Assembly: GCA_964016885.1 (NCBI GenBank) | Contig: OZ024743.1 | Span: 190,091,404 to 190,155,403, forward strand | Length of the DNA stretch: 64,000 nucleotides | Source: Eledone cirrhosa | Lineage: Eukaryota > Mollusca > Cephalopoda > Octopoda > Eledonidae | Direction: 5' to 3' | Part shown: positions 33,560 to 44,506 of the stretch, piece by piece | How the letters are laid out: each line of letters opens with the position of its first letter | Position numbering within the stretch: the stretch's first letter is position 1 | Program-made: the position numbers and the translations under genes | The notes under the pieces: generated by a model | Seen by the model: only the letters and a program-made list of their open reading frames with translations | The model's database searches: none | What the model was told of the DNA's origin: nothing

Positions 33560-36500
33560 ATACTCAGAGAAGGCCCATTCATTCGGGCCATACTTGTTTC
33601 TCTCACCCATCTTTCAAAAAAAGCTGGGAAGAGAGCCATTCCCTCTCTACCCTGATTTTCCTTTTCAGATGAAATTTGAAAAAGTTAATCAGGGCATCAC
33701 CGAAGAGGTAAGTGCTCGTCTTCAGCCCTTTCAAACGTGTCCACCATACTATCTCTTTCGCCATGGCCACCAGACAGATAAAAAAAAGCCTGCCCTTCCC
33801 GGCTAAAGGAAGAGGGCGGGGCAATCCTCACGATGGACTCAGCTGATAGCTGGATCCGTCCTACACGTGACAGCAGGTGTTCGACATAAACCCACAAGTC
33901 AGCAATGCTCGGACACTGGACGAGTGCGTGCAGGACGGTTTCGTCGCCCTGTGCGCATCTCGGACATGCCCGGCTGACGGCACCTCCGTGCCTGTAGAGT
34001 TTATCCCGAACTGGCAAAGCTCCCCGGTAGCACTGCCAGGACAGGGATTTCTGGAAGTTGTCCATAGGCCCCGGCCCGAAAGTCCTTCTGAAGAGATTGG
34101 CTAGTTGATTTTCGTCGACGCCTAGAGTTTCTCCAAGTACGTCGTCGCTCTTCCCCTCCACTAATCCCCTATAGAACGCCAAGGTGGAGTTTCCACCGAT
34201 CACATTGCCCGATTGGTCGAGGGCTGTGAGCGCCTGAAGACATTCCAGTCTCCAAGCGCTCCCTCTCGGTCTTCGCTTGACCCAGGACTGCAGCTCCGTC
34301 AAGGAGACGAGCAGGGGAAAAACGTGTCTAGCAAACGGCGACCACAACTGATCACCGTAGAGGAAGAGGTGGAGATGTCGTAGCCTGAGCGCGTGTCTGC
34401 GCATCATCAACCACGCATTGCCCAGCCCTACACGTAGCGGGTGTTGACAGCAGATGGACCGCCTGACCATCGGAGCGTGTCCCTTCCACAAGAAGCGAAA
34501 GAGCAAACGCTCCAGCGCAGTCAGGCGGGGCTTAGGACAAGGTACGACGGTCAGGCGGTAGTAGATGACGGACGCGATGTACGCGTTAGCCACCTCCGCT
34601 CGACCTTTCAGGGATAGCTTCCTCTCGGCACATTTCTGGGTGAGAGAAGCCACCCTGCTCGTCACCTCGTCCCAGTTTTTGTCCGTCTGGTGGGCCGGAC
34701 CGAACCAGACCACTAGCAATTTAACCGGTCCGTCCGTCCAGTGCCCGACGACGCTGTTGGACGGCATGTACCTGCCTCTCCAGGTGCCGAGCTGCAGGCC
34801 CACTGACTTTTCCTGGTTGATCATTGCTCCTGTCACCGCATCGTATTCTCTTAGTGTAGTGTCGATCGCCTCGATGTGTTTGGCGTTCGACACCACTACG
34901 GTGACATCGTCGGCATATGCTGACACGGATCTTCCGCATCCTAGTTCGCGCGGGACCCCCTCAACGTCTGCAGTTTGTGCAGTAATGGCTCGAGAGTCAA
35001 TACGTACAAGAGGGACGAGAGGGGACATCCTTGGCGGACCGAGCGCATGATGTTGAACGGTTCCGAAAGGTGACCGTTCACTCTCACTACAGAGCAGATG
35101 TCGCTGTGCATGGCAGCGATCCAGCCTCTGAAGACGGGCCCAAAGCCAGCCGCCCTCAGGACTGCCGCTAGGTAACGATGGTCGACCCTATCGAAAGCTT
35201 TCGACTGATCTAAATTGATCAAAGACCCACCCGTGCCAGGTTCCCTAGCTACCCTCTCTACGATGTATCGCATGGGGTGGAGGTTGTCGTGGATGGGTCT
35301 GTCGGGAATGGCGCATGTCTGTGCCTCTCCCACCAGACCACCAACGACAAGCGCCAACCTCTTTGCTAGCACCTTGGCCAAAATCTTGAACTCTGTGTTT
35401 AGCAGAGTTATGGGCCTAAAATTATCTATGTTATCCCCCTTGTTCGGATCCTTTCTCAGCAGCGCCACCGCTCCTCGGCTCACAGAGCTGGGAATTCTCT
35501 CGTTCTGTTGCCAGTTGCAGTAGACGTCCGCCAAGAGCCCTCCGAACAAGTCTGGCATTTGTACGTAAAGTTCATAGGGCAGACCATCCAAACCAGGCGA
35601 TTTACCCCTTGTGCAGCCAGTCATTGCGTCCCGTACTTCAGCGGTTGTTATCGGCTTTTCGCAACACTCCGCCTCAGTGGCCGAAAGCCGCGGCAGTCCG
35701 TCGAGGTAGACACTAAAGTCCATCCCTCGATCCGGCCCGCCACTGCCCCCGAACAGTTGAGCGAAGTGTCGCTGAAAAGCTTCACACATTTTCCCGGGAT
35801 CGAGTAGCATGCGCCCGTCGTGGTCCACCAAAGACCGGATCGTGGCTTTGTTGCCACGACGCGCCTCCGCCACTCGGGCCCATTGAACGGCTTTCGTCCC
35901 CTCGTGTCTGAGAGCACGCACCCTAGCTCTGACAACGCAGCCTTCGTGCTTTGCATTGAAGAATTGGTCAAGGGCCAATTTCGCCGCAAGTACGTCAGTT
36001 GCGATGCCTTTGCACAGCGCCTCGTCTAATTTTCTAACTAATTCTCCCTCTGCTCTATTTTTCTGTATTGCTAAAGCCTTACTAAACCTAATGGACTCTA
36101 TTCTAATTGCTCTTTTCAGAAGAAACCACCACTTGTTGTTGACGATGGCCCCCGTCAACGCCCGCTTAACTAGTTCGCGAATCCGGTCTCTGTAGGCCTT
36201 ACGTGCTGGTAAGGAAGCGTTTAGTTTCCAGTAGCCGGGTCCTCGTCTATGAAGCCTATCTAAGTCAAGCACACAGATCACGAATTTGTGGTCCGTGTAG
36301 CTGACTATCTTGAATTGTGGACAGCCTATGCTAGACCTATCTATTTCCCTACAAAATACTCTATGATCTGGATGACCCTATGCGATTTGTCCAAGTCCAC
36401 ACTGGTACATTCGGGAAATCCATTCGGTACCTGTCAGACAGTTCAAAACGCCTGAGCAGGTTGGTGAGGCTCTTGCACCCTCCACCCCTATCCGCTAATC

Positions 36501-36959
36501 CCACACAGTCCCAGCGTGCATCTAAGATCCCGTTCCAGTCGCCCACTAACACTAAAGAGCGGGACGTTCCAAGAAAGGTCTCCAGATGCCGGAAGAAATC
36601 AGGCCGCCCTGCTCCTGTCGGGGCATAGACGGCCACTAGCCTGAAAGCTTGCCCGTCTCCGCTGGTCACGTCCAGCACCACCAGCTTACCCTCTGGGTCC
36701 AGGAAGATGGCCCGTATGGCGAGATCCAAACCTCTCCGAAAAAGCACAGCAACTCCTCCCCCGATCCAGGACGGCTGGGAGATGCGTACACATCGTAGCC
36801 GCCGAAGATCGGTGCGAAGGCCCGTGCTTCGGAGATTCTGGTCTCGCTGATGGCCACTACATCTATGTTTAGTGACCTGAGGTCGTTGAGCAGGTGACCC
36901 TGCTTCCATGACGACCCCAAGCCACGCGCATTTATGCTGCCTATTCTGAGTGAGGTCAT
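33560..36959 (-). pseudogene. LINE ORF2: AP endonuclease, RT, C-terminal knuckle (B)
   Basis: Begins MTSLRIGSINARGLGSSWKQ at 36959. The endonuclease keeps N (SINARG), E (AISETRI) and the GDWNGILD motif (about 36540). RT follows with GKSPGLDGLPYELY, NLDQSKAFDRVDH, RQGCPLSSLLYVL and SAYADDVTVVV (about 34915). A C-terminal knuckle CPRCAQGDETVLHALVQC is at about 33955. Frame changes occur near 36800, 36300, 34975 and 33790, and the last C-terminal residues are lost. Such ORF2 proteins nick target DNA and reverse-transcribe the element RNA on it. The long open stretches (446 and 443 codons) show it decayed recently. The endonuclease type rules out R2-like elements. Confidence 0.85.
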
Positions 36960-37488
36960 GTTTAAAATAGAGTGGAAAAGATGGGAAAGACCACTTACCG
37001 TACTTTTGGTAGATGAGGGATGGTTTTTACATCCCTTTACACTTGATCGTCTGGTGAAGGGACCGTTGAATCGTCCCTTCGGCTGGTCGTCGGCTCTTCT
37101 AAGAGAATGTCTGAATATACTCTTCGATTGATAGTTCCTTCTAGGTCCCTGAAATCACCAACTGCGTTGGGGAATTTCGTTTTAATGTTTGTGTATTGTT
37201 TCTGCGCTATTTTTAGCAGTCTTATGTTAGTTGGCGTTTTGATTGGTGCTGGTATTATGTAGTCGTGTTGTGAAATGTCTGTGTGTTCAATTATGTAAGT
37301 TATTAATTTCTTGTTGTGTGTATTTATTGCCGTGCATTTGTTTTTCTGGGGGTGGGGTGTGTTTCTGCTATTTTCTTGTCGTTGTTGCTGGGTGTGTGTG
37401 TTTTGTTGTTTTGTTTGCGATGTTGGTGCTTGTGGTGGTGGTGTTGAAGGTGTTGGCGGTGGGGTTGTCGCAGGTGGTGATGGTGGTG

Positions 37489-39093
37489 CTAGTGTGGGTG
37501 GTGATGGTGTTGGTCGTGTTGCTGCTGTGGGTCTCTTTGCAGTAGACTTACCCTTTTCTCATTTCTTTCCTCCCTTTTCAAAGGCAACGATGCGCTGCTT
37601 CTGCGTTTGTGCCTTCTTACGACCTTTTGCCATCCCTCTCCCACCTCACACTCCATGTCTGATTCTGTGAGGTCGGGGAGGGGTACCAGCTCCACTCTTT
37701 CACTTGTTGTTGTTGGTGATGTTTGCACTGGAGTCTCTGTTGCAGCTGCATTTGGTATTGCTGTTGTTGTTGTTAATATTTCCACTGCTGCTGCTGTTTT
37801 TGATTTCCGTGGCGTGGGTATGGGTGCCACGGACCTACCGTTCCTGGTTGCCGCTTGTCCTGTTGCTGGTAGCCGTGGAGCCGGTTTCGGAAGGAGGGGG
37901 GTTTTCTCCTTTCTCAGGGTCTTCTCGTTGCAGAAGGCCCTGAGGTTAGTCTTCGATCCACAGCGAAAGCATTTCGGGCGTTTGCCCTCAACACTTATGG
38001 GCAGTTGAGTGCCGTTATCGAAGTCTATCACATCCGGGATAGCTTCGATGCACTCCTGGTTGGTTTGGATTAGCATCTCAATGGAGGTGCCGACCCAATC
38101 TTCTCTTACTTTTTTCTGTACTTGCAGTACAGTTGTTTTGTCCTCGATTCCGACGAGGACAGACGCGGCCAGCCAAGAAGGGGCCATTCCGGGGGGGACG
38201 TGGGTCAGTTTGACCCTCACAATTTTTTGCCCGCAGTAGGAGGGCACCAACATCATTTCATCGCTCCTTAGGGTCACTACGGATTGGGCTTTTGCCTCCT
38301 GGGGTGTGGCAAAAAGTACGTCTACGGTGGCATATTTTTTGCCTCGGGTGATGTGCGTTTTCCGCTGCCACACAGACCCCAAGGCTTTTTGTATTTGGGC
38401 CTCTGTGGCTCTTTCCACCCTACGGGATTGTGTACTTACTGTACGGTACGTGACCGTACAGTGCTCTTGGGTTTCGAAAAATTTTTCCGCTGCCTTGCAG
38501 ATTGCTCGGTGTACATTCTTTGTCACCATCTTCTTCGCTTCCTCTAATTCCTCATTTGTTATGAGGATTATTTCCAAGTTTTTCGCAATACCTGCAAATG
38601 AGATTGGTTTTTCTTTGCTGCTGTTGTTGTTGTTGTCGTCAGAGCTGCTGTTACTTTTGTTGTTGCTGCAGGTACTACGACTACTGCCTTCGCCGCTGTT
38701 GCTGTGGTTGTTGTTGGTGTTGCTGCTGCTAATGCTGTTGTTGTTTATGCTGCTGGTGATGCTGTTGCGGCTGCTACTGTTGTTTTCATTGTCACTGTTG
38801 CTGTTGTTATTACGGCTGCTACTGCTATTATTCCTGACGTCAGACGAATGAACTGGGTTTTCGTATTTCCCGCACACCTGTTTCGTCGCTGTCGTCGTCG
38901 TCGTGGAGAAACCTTGCACGCTTTGCACGAGACTTTTCTTTTCTTTCGTCGCTTGCGAAAGAGAAGGGAGGGAGAGAGACACATTTAAAGAAGGGAGGGA
39001 GAGAGACAATCTTCTCTCTGCTGTAGTGATGATTGAGGAAGAAGAAGACGGAATGAGTGGGAGTGACCTATGCAAATTCTTTTTCGTAGCCAT
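37489..39093 (-). CDS. LINE ORF1, gag-like RNA-binding protein (B)
   Basis: An uninterrupted 534-residue frame starting MATKKNLHRSLPL. Residues 1-160 are serine- and asparagine-rich low complexity. A folded-looking middle region follows (about 165-370, ending NGTQLPISVEGKRPKCF). The knuckle at residues 375-388 is CFRCGSKTNLRAFC: spacing is C-x2-C-x4-N-x4-C, with the usual histidine replaced by asparagine. The C-terminal part is P/T/A-rich and ends in an acidic-to-basic segment (DMECEVGEGWQKVVRRHKRR). The knuckle in its relatives at 32033 and 53500 keeps the histidine, so the change is private and may impair zinc binding. The role is by analogy with LINE ORF1 proteins that coat the element RNA. 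The strand opposite is full of long shadow frames caused by the low-complexity codons. Confidence 0.8.
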   Translation of the reverse strand: MATKKNLHRSLPLIPSSSSSIITTAERRLSLSLPSLNVSLSLPSLSQATKEKKSLVQSVQGFSTTTTTATKQVCGKYENPVHSSDVRNNSSSSRNNNSNSDNENNSSSRNSITSSINNNSISSSNTNNNHSNSGEGSSRSTCSNNKSNSSSDDNNNNSSKEKPISFAGIAKNLEIILITNEELEEAKKMVTKNVHRAICKAAEKFFETQEHCTVTYRTVSTQSRRVERATEAQIQKALGSVWQRKTHITRGKKYATVDVLFATPQEAKAQSVVTLRSDEMMLVPSYCGQKIVRVKLTHVPPGMAPSWLAASVLVGIEDKTTVLQVQKKVREDWVGTSIEMLIQTNQECIEAIPDVIDFDNGTQLPISVEGKRPKCFRCGSKTNLRAFCNEKTLRKEKTPLLPKPAPRLPATGQAATRNGRSVAPIPTPRKSKTAAAVEILTTTTAIPNAAATETPVQTSPTTTSERVELVPLPDLTESDMECEVGEGWQKVVRRHKRRSSASLPLKREERNEKRVSLLQRDPQQQHDQHHHHPH

Positions 39094-39308
39094 ATTGATT
39101 TTTTTGTTTAAAATAAATATTGGGTATAAAACCCCAATAAGCAGTTATTTAACCCCGAAGGGCCAAATAACGGACAGAAAGACCCCTCTCACGAGGAGGA
39201 GGGTGTTTTTGTCTACAAGTTGGTCTAAGTTTTAAACAATTTACAATTGTTATAGCGTTCAAAATTTACAGTACCTTACAGAGCCGAGCCTCCGTCAACC
39301 ATAGCATT

Positions 39309-39309
39309 C

Positions 39310-39340
<31 letters not shown>

Positions 39341-39350
39341 GTAATAATAA
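39309..39350. repeat. (AAT)n array
   Basis: AAT repeats with one GTA interruption, abutting a SINE 3' end on the right. Confidence 0.85.
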
Positions 39351-39537
39351 TTGTTTCTACTTTAGGCACAAGGCCAGCAAGTAACCAGTGCATTACTGGT
39401 ACTTTATTTTATCGACCCCGTAAGGATGAAAGGCAAAGTCAACCTCGGCGGGATTTGAACTCAGATCGTAAAGGGACGTAACTATGCTGGAAAGCATGGC
39501 GTCCGACCCTCTACCGATACTGCCAATCCACCGCCCT
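39351..39537 (-). repeat. Type 1 SINE, minus strand
   Basis: Complete copy ending ctgccaatccaccgcc. Flanked by AAT-rich sequence on both sides, which obscures the target-site duplication. Confidence 0.9.
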
Positions 39538-39547
39538 AATAATAATA

Positions 39548-39945
39548 ATAATATAGACAAGAATGTGTCTATAAAAACATTTGAAAAATTGAGCAAGTAT
39601 AAGGACCTGGAGATATAAATTGGAAAAATGTGGAAATTGAGAACTAAAACAATACCAGTGGTTGTAGGCGCTCTTGGAATGACACCTAAGGGGTCTAATG
39701 ATTACTTATCGCAAATCCCAGGAAACCCGCGTATAGGAGAAATACAAAATATAGTACTAATGGGAACTGCCCATATACTAAGGAAGATTCTGTCAATATA
39801 AGTACATCACAAGTCTAAACACTAAAGATGCATGTGTGAGTATGTATGTTCTTTTTTGAACATGGCGGACCTTGTTGTCTCTTGAGGTCACTGGTTGTGA
39901 CTTGGTGATAACTCGTATGAACGTAAAGCAAGATAAATGCAACTG
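39548..39945 (+). pseudogene. R2-like LINE, C-terminal fragment and 3' UTR
   Basis: Reads NVSIKTFEKLSKYKDLEI, a stop, then IGKMWKLRTKTIPVVVGALG and, further on, LMGTAHILRKILSI. This is the conserved tail after the restriction-like endonuclease of R2/R4-type non-LTR elements as I remember it. A stop at about 39616 breaks it. The 3' UTR runs to an (AAT)n array at 39948-39973. Confidence 0.6.
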
Positions 39946-39975
39946 TAATAATAATAATAATAATAATAATAATAT

Positions 39976-40620
39976 GTGGAGAGAGAGAGAGAGGAGACTG
40001 TGGCTCACATTGTATCCGAGTGTAAACACCTTTCCCAGACTGACTATAAAGGCTGGAGACATGATGTGATGGGCAGGGTGATACACTGGCACCTATGCAA
40101 AGTAAACGATTTCCCACATTCTGAGAAGTGGTATGAGCATAAGCCAGAGTCGGTGATGGAAAAAGATCAGGTGAAGATGCTGTGGGATTTTAGGATACAG
40201 ACGGACAAGAAACTGGAATACAATAGACCTGATGTGGTTTTTTTGGACAAGGGAAAAAGATCGTGCCTGATTGTGGATGTAGCCTGCCCATTCGACACGA
40301 GAGTGTAAGAGAAGGAGAGGGAGCAAATTAACCGATACCAGGACTTAAAGTGGGAGGTAAAAAGGATTTGGAACTGTCATGAGGTCAAAGTTGTCCCGAC
40401 AGTCATAGGCGCAGTAAGTACTATCTCAAAGAGTCTCCAAAAATGGTTAAAGAAAATTTAGTCCCGCCTCGCTTTTTGGAACACTTCAAAAGGCATGCTT
40501 GTTGGGAACAGCAAGAACCCTCCGATACGTCCTGAATATTTGAGGCTGCAGGTAGTGGCTTGATATACATTTCAACAAACATTCCAGTTAAATAACATCA
40601 ATGACTGAGACTCAAGGAAC
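39976..40620 (+). pseudogene. R2-like LINE fragment with restriction-like endonuclease
   Basis: Reads EETVAHIVSECKHLSQTDYK, the end of a CCHC motif. It continues KWYEHKPESVMEKDQVKMLW and NRPDVVFLDKGKRSCLIVDV, where the PD...D pattern fits the RLE catalytic core. A stop at about 40306 is followed in the same frame by EKEREQINRYQDLKWEVKRI and VPTVIGAVSTISKSLQKWL. So the two halves of this tail are represented twice, here and at 39548. RLE-type LINEs are a different lineage from the AP-endonuclease LINEs around it. The fragment is non-functional. Confidence 0.65.
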
Positions 40621-40676
40621 AATAATAATAATAATAATAATATTAATAATAATGATGGTGATGATGATGATGATGA

Positions 40677-40709
<33 letters not shown>

Positions 40710-40745
40710 TGATCATGATGATGATGATGATTATGATAATAATAA
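40621..40745. repeat. Compound (AAT)n-(GAT)n-(GAC)n array
   Basis: AAT repeats, then GAT, then about ten GAC units, then GAT and AAT again, ending at the 3' terminus of LINE A. Confidence 0.9.
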
Positions 40746-43700
40746 TGATTTCATTTATTAGCCACAAGCGCCGACATGTAGGGGACAATACAAAGACAGG
40801 GACAGTGGGAGTTTACAATAAGGTCGAGTATAAGTGCACAATGGCAAGACTAATTTAACAATGAAGATATAAAAATATAAAATAAACTATGCATAAATAT
40901 AACAAAATAAATTCCCCGATAGGGGGTGGACGACCCTGGGGTGATTCGGGTACCCCACCAATCCTGAACCACCCTGCGCTTCTAGGGCACACAGGGAGAG
41001 CAAGTTAGCTAGCCTATAGGCGCATGGTCAGAGTAGGCCCATTCACACGAGCCATTCTCGCCACATTCACCCACCTTTTAGCAAATGTACTGGGGGGGGG
41101 GGGGGGGGGGGCAGCACTTCTCTCTCCACCCTCACCTTCCTTTCCAGGTGAAACTTGAAGAAGTTGATGAGGGATTGGCCGAAGAGAAAAGTGTCTGTGT
41201 TTAGTCCTTTCAACCTGGTCCACCATATAATCTCTTTCGCAACTGCCACCAGACAGGAAAATTTCCTGCTCTTCCTGACCTAAGGAAGGCAGTGGATCGA
41301 TCTTCACTATGGACTCGGCCGATAGCCGGATTCGTTCTACACGCGACAGTAGCTGTTCGACATAACTCCACAAGTCAGTAATGCACGGACATTGGACAAG
41401 TGCGTGCAGAACGGTTTCGTCGTTCTGTGCGCATCTTGGGCAGGCCCGTCTGACAGCACTTCCGTGCCTGTAGAGTTTATCCCGAACCGGCAGTGCCCCC
41501 CCTGCAGCACTGCCAAGCGAGGGATTTCTGGAAATTGTCGATCGTCCCCGGCTCAAAAGTCCTCCGGTCAGACTGGTCAGTTCAACTTCGTCGAGGCCCA
41601 AAGCTTCTCCGAGTGCGTCATCGCACTTGCCCACCACTAATCCTCTATAGAACTCGAGAGTGGAAGTTCCACTGATCGCATTGCCCGCTTGGTAGAGGGT
41701 AGTGCGTGCCTGGCAACATTGCAGGTGCCAGTCACCCAGTCTCGGTCTCTTCTTGACCCAGGACTGCAGCTCAGTCAAAGAAATGAGCTGCGGAAACGCA
41801 CGTCTGATAAACGGCGACCACACCTGTTCACCGTTGAGGCAGAATATCTGGAGATGTCGCAGCCTCAACGCATGTCTGTGCATCATTAGCCACGGCATAC
41901 CCAGCACTCCGCGTAGAAGGTGCTGGCAGCAGATGGACCGCCTCACCAACGGAACTTGTCCCCTCCACAAAAATTTGAAGAGAAGCCGTTCCAACTTGAC
42001 GAGGCGCGACGGGGGCAAAGCACGACTGTCAGGCGGTAGTAGATGACGGACGCGATGTACGCATTCGCCACCTCCGCGCGACCTTTCAGTGATAGCTTCC
42101 TCCCAGCCCATTTTTGGGTGAAACTGGCTACTCTGCTCGTTACCTCGACCCAATTCTTTTCCACCTGGAGGTCTGGTCCGAACCAAACCCCGAGCAACTT
42201 TACCAGTCCGTCCGTCCAGCGCCCCACGATGCTGTTGGACGGCATGGGCTTGCCTCTCCAGGTTCCGAGCTGCAAGCCCACCGACTTTTCCGGGTTAAAT
42301 GTTGGCTACTGTCAGCCTTTCATATTCCTTCAATAAGGTGCCGACCACCTCGATTTCTGAGGTGTTCGACACCATCACGGTGATGTCGTCCGCATAAGCC
42401 GACACCGCATTTCCACGTCCCGGTTCGAGCGGGATGCCCTGCAACAGCTCCAGCTTCCGCAGTAAAGGCTCGAGAGTCAATACGTACAGAAGGGAAGAGA
42501 GAGGGCATCCTTGACGGACCGATCGGGAGAGCCGAAATGGTTCCGAGAGGTGGCCATTAACCTTGACCACCGAGCGTATGCCGCTGTGCATTGCAACGAT
42601 CCAGCTTCTAAAGACAGGGCCGAAGCCAGCTGCTTTGAGGACAAACTTCAGATACCGATGGTCAACCCGATCGAATGCTTTCGATTGATCTAAATTGATC
42701 AGTGTCCCACCGAAGCCAGGTTTACACCCTACCCTCTCTATGATGTATCGCATGAGGTGGAGATTGTCGTGTATGGACCTGGCTGGGATTGCGCAAGTTT
42801 GCGCCTCCCCAACCAAATCCTCGACGACAAGCGCCAATCTCTTTGCTAACACCTTGTCCAAAATCTTAAACTCTGTGTTGAGTAGAGTTATGGGCCTGAA
42901 GTTGTCTAACGTATCCCTCTTGTTCTCGTCTTTCCTTATCAGCGTCACCACTCTCCCTGCTCACAGAACTGGGAATACTCCCATTCTGCTGCCAGTTACA
43001 GTAGTGTGCTTCGAGGAGTTCTGAGAACAAGTCTGGCATATTTACGTAAAGCTCGTAGCGCAGGCCATCCAAACCGGGTGACTTGCGCCTCATGCAGCCG
43101 ACAAGGGCGTCCTGAATTTCGGCTGAAGTAATCGGCCTTTCGCAGGGCTCAGCGTCGACCGTCGAGATGCGCGGCAAGCCGTCAAGGTAGAGACTGAAAT
43201 CCGCTACTTTCTCTGACTCGCCACTCTCCCTGAACAACCGAGCAAAGTGCTGGCGAAAGGCCTCACACATCCGCTTGGAATCGCTTATCTCGTGTCCGTA
43301 TCGGTCCGCCAAAGACCGATTTGTGGTTTTATTACCACGGTGCGCCTCCGCCACGCGGGCCCATCGAACAGCTTTAGTTCCCTCGTTTCTCAGCGCACGC
43401 GCCTTAGCTCTGACAATGCAACCTCCGTGTTTGGCATTGAAGAAATGGTCCAATGCCATTCTCGTCGCTAGCACGTCAGTTGCGATGCCACTACAAATAG
43501 CCTCGTCTAACTTATCTACCAGCTCCCCCTCCTTTCTATTTTTATCTAACGCTAGTTCTTTGCTGAACTCTATCGAAGTTACTCTAATCTCTCTTTTGAG
43601 ATCCACCCACCATCTGTTATTGATGATCCCCCTGTCAAATTTTGCTTAACTAAATTGTTGACTCGGTCCCTGTAAGCCTTACGTGCCGGAAATGACATAT

Positions 43701-44490
43701 TCAGCTTCCAGTAACCCGGTCCTGACCTACGCGTTTTATTTAGGTCGACCGTACAGATCACAAATTTGTGATCTGAATAGGCGACCGTTTTAAAAAGTGG
43801 ACAGCCCACACTATTTCTATCTATTTTCCTAATGAAGATCCTGTCTATATACGATCTAGATGACCCCATTCGGTTGGTCCATGTCCATACTGGCACATTG
43901 GGGAAATCTAGTCGATACCTGTCAGACTGTTGGAACTGGCTGAGTAGGTGCTTGAGGCTTTTGCACCCCGCTCCTATCGGCTACTCCCACACAAGCGTGC
44001 GTCTAAGATGCCATTCCAGTCCCCCGCTAACAGTAAAGGGCGAGACACACCCAGAAAGGTCTCCAGGCGCCTAAAGAATTCAGGTCGTCCGGCCCCTGTA
44101 GGGGCGTAGACGGCCAGCAGTCTAAAGGCACCACCTTCGCTACTGCTCACATCCAAGACCACCAACTTACCGTCCGGGTCCCGGAAGATCGACTTTACCT
44201 CGAGATCCAGTCCTTTCCTAAACAGTACTGCCACCCCACCCCCATTCCCGGCCTGCTCACAGATGCGAAGATCTGATAGTCGTCGAAAATGGGGGCTAGT
44301 GCGCGCGTGTAGGAAATTCTGGTCTCGCTTACGGCAATCACATCCATTTCCAGCGACCGGATGTCGTTGAGCAGGCGACCCTGCTTCCAGGGTGACCCCA
44401 CCGCGAACATTTAAACTTCCTACTCTTAATATGGCCATATTGGTAAGCTAAGAGAGAGAGAGGGAAGGTTTACTTACCTCCCGGGTCTTG
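40746..44490 (-). mobile_element. Tx1/L1-like LINE with ORF2 only (A)
   Basis: 3' terminus at about 40746 (gatttcatttattagccac), 3' UTR hairpin ccccgataggggg at 40914-40926, ORF2 at 41014-44438, and a 5' end at about 44490. It is flanked by tgataataataat on both sides (40733-40745 and 44491-44503), a likely target-site duplication in AAT-rich DNA. ORF1 is absent, so it is 5' truncated or was copied from a truncated transcript. Confidence 0.8.
41014..44438 (-). pseudogene. LINE ORF2 with several frameshifts (A)
   Basis: Endonuclease at 44438-43600: MAILRVGSLNVRG start, AVSETRIS, AGDWNGILDARL, YSDHKFVICTVDL. RT at 43100-42300: RRKSPGLDGLRYELYV, NLDQSKAFDRVDHRYLK, RQGCPLSSLLYVL, SAYADDITVMV. 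C-terminal region: CPRCAQNDETVLHALVQCP (about 41430) and the tail RWVNVARMARVNGPTLTMRL ending at 41014. Frame changes near 43940, 43590, 42900, 42290 and 42000-42180. A 20-base run of G at 41092-41111 gives a proline stretch just before the tail. About the same age class as copy B judging by retained motifs. Confidence 0.8.
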
Positions 44491-44506
44491 TGATAATAAT
44501 AATAAT

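Larger units (their letters stand above)
33305..39240 (-). mobile_element. Near-full-length Tx1/L1-like LINE (B)
   Basis: The most complete copy. 3' terminus with (AAT)n tail at 33257-33304, conserved 3' UTR hairpin at 33438-33449, ORF2 at 33560-36959, a ~530-bp spacer, ORF1 at 37489-39093, and a GC-richer 5' leader to about 39240 with ccccgaagggg-like and cctctcacgaggagg inverted repeats. ORF1 is intact and ORF2 has several frameshifts, so the element cannot be fully autonomous as shown. Confidence 0.85.

Noticed and set aside
37243..38988. Several long plus-strand frames rich in V, L and G opposite LINE ORF1 of copy B
   Set aside because: They are the reverse strand of the low-complexity codons of ORF1 and have no domain of their own.
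40601..40858. Frame rich in I, M and T
   Set aside because: Pure translation of the AAT/GAT/GAC arrays.
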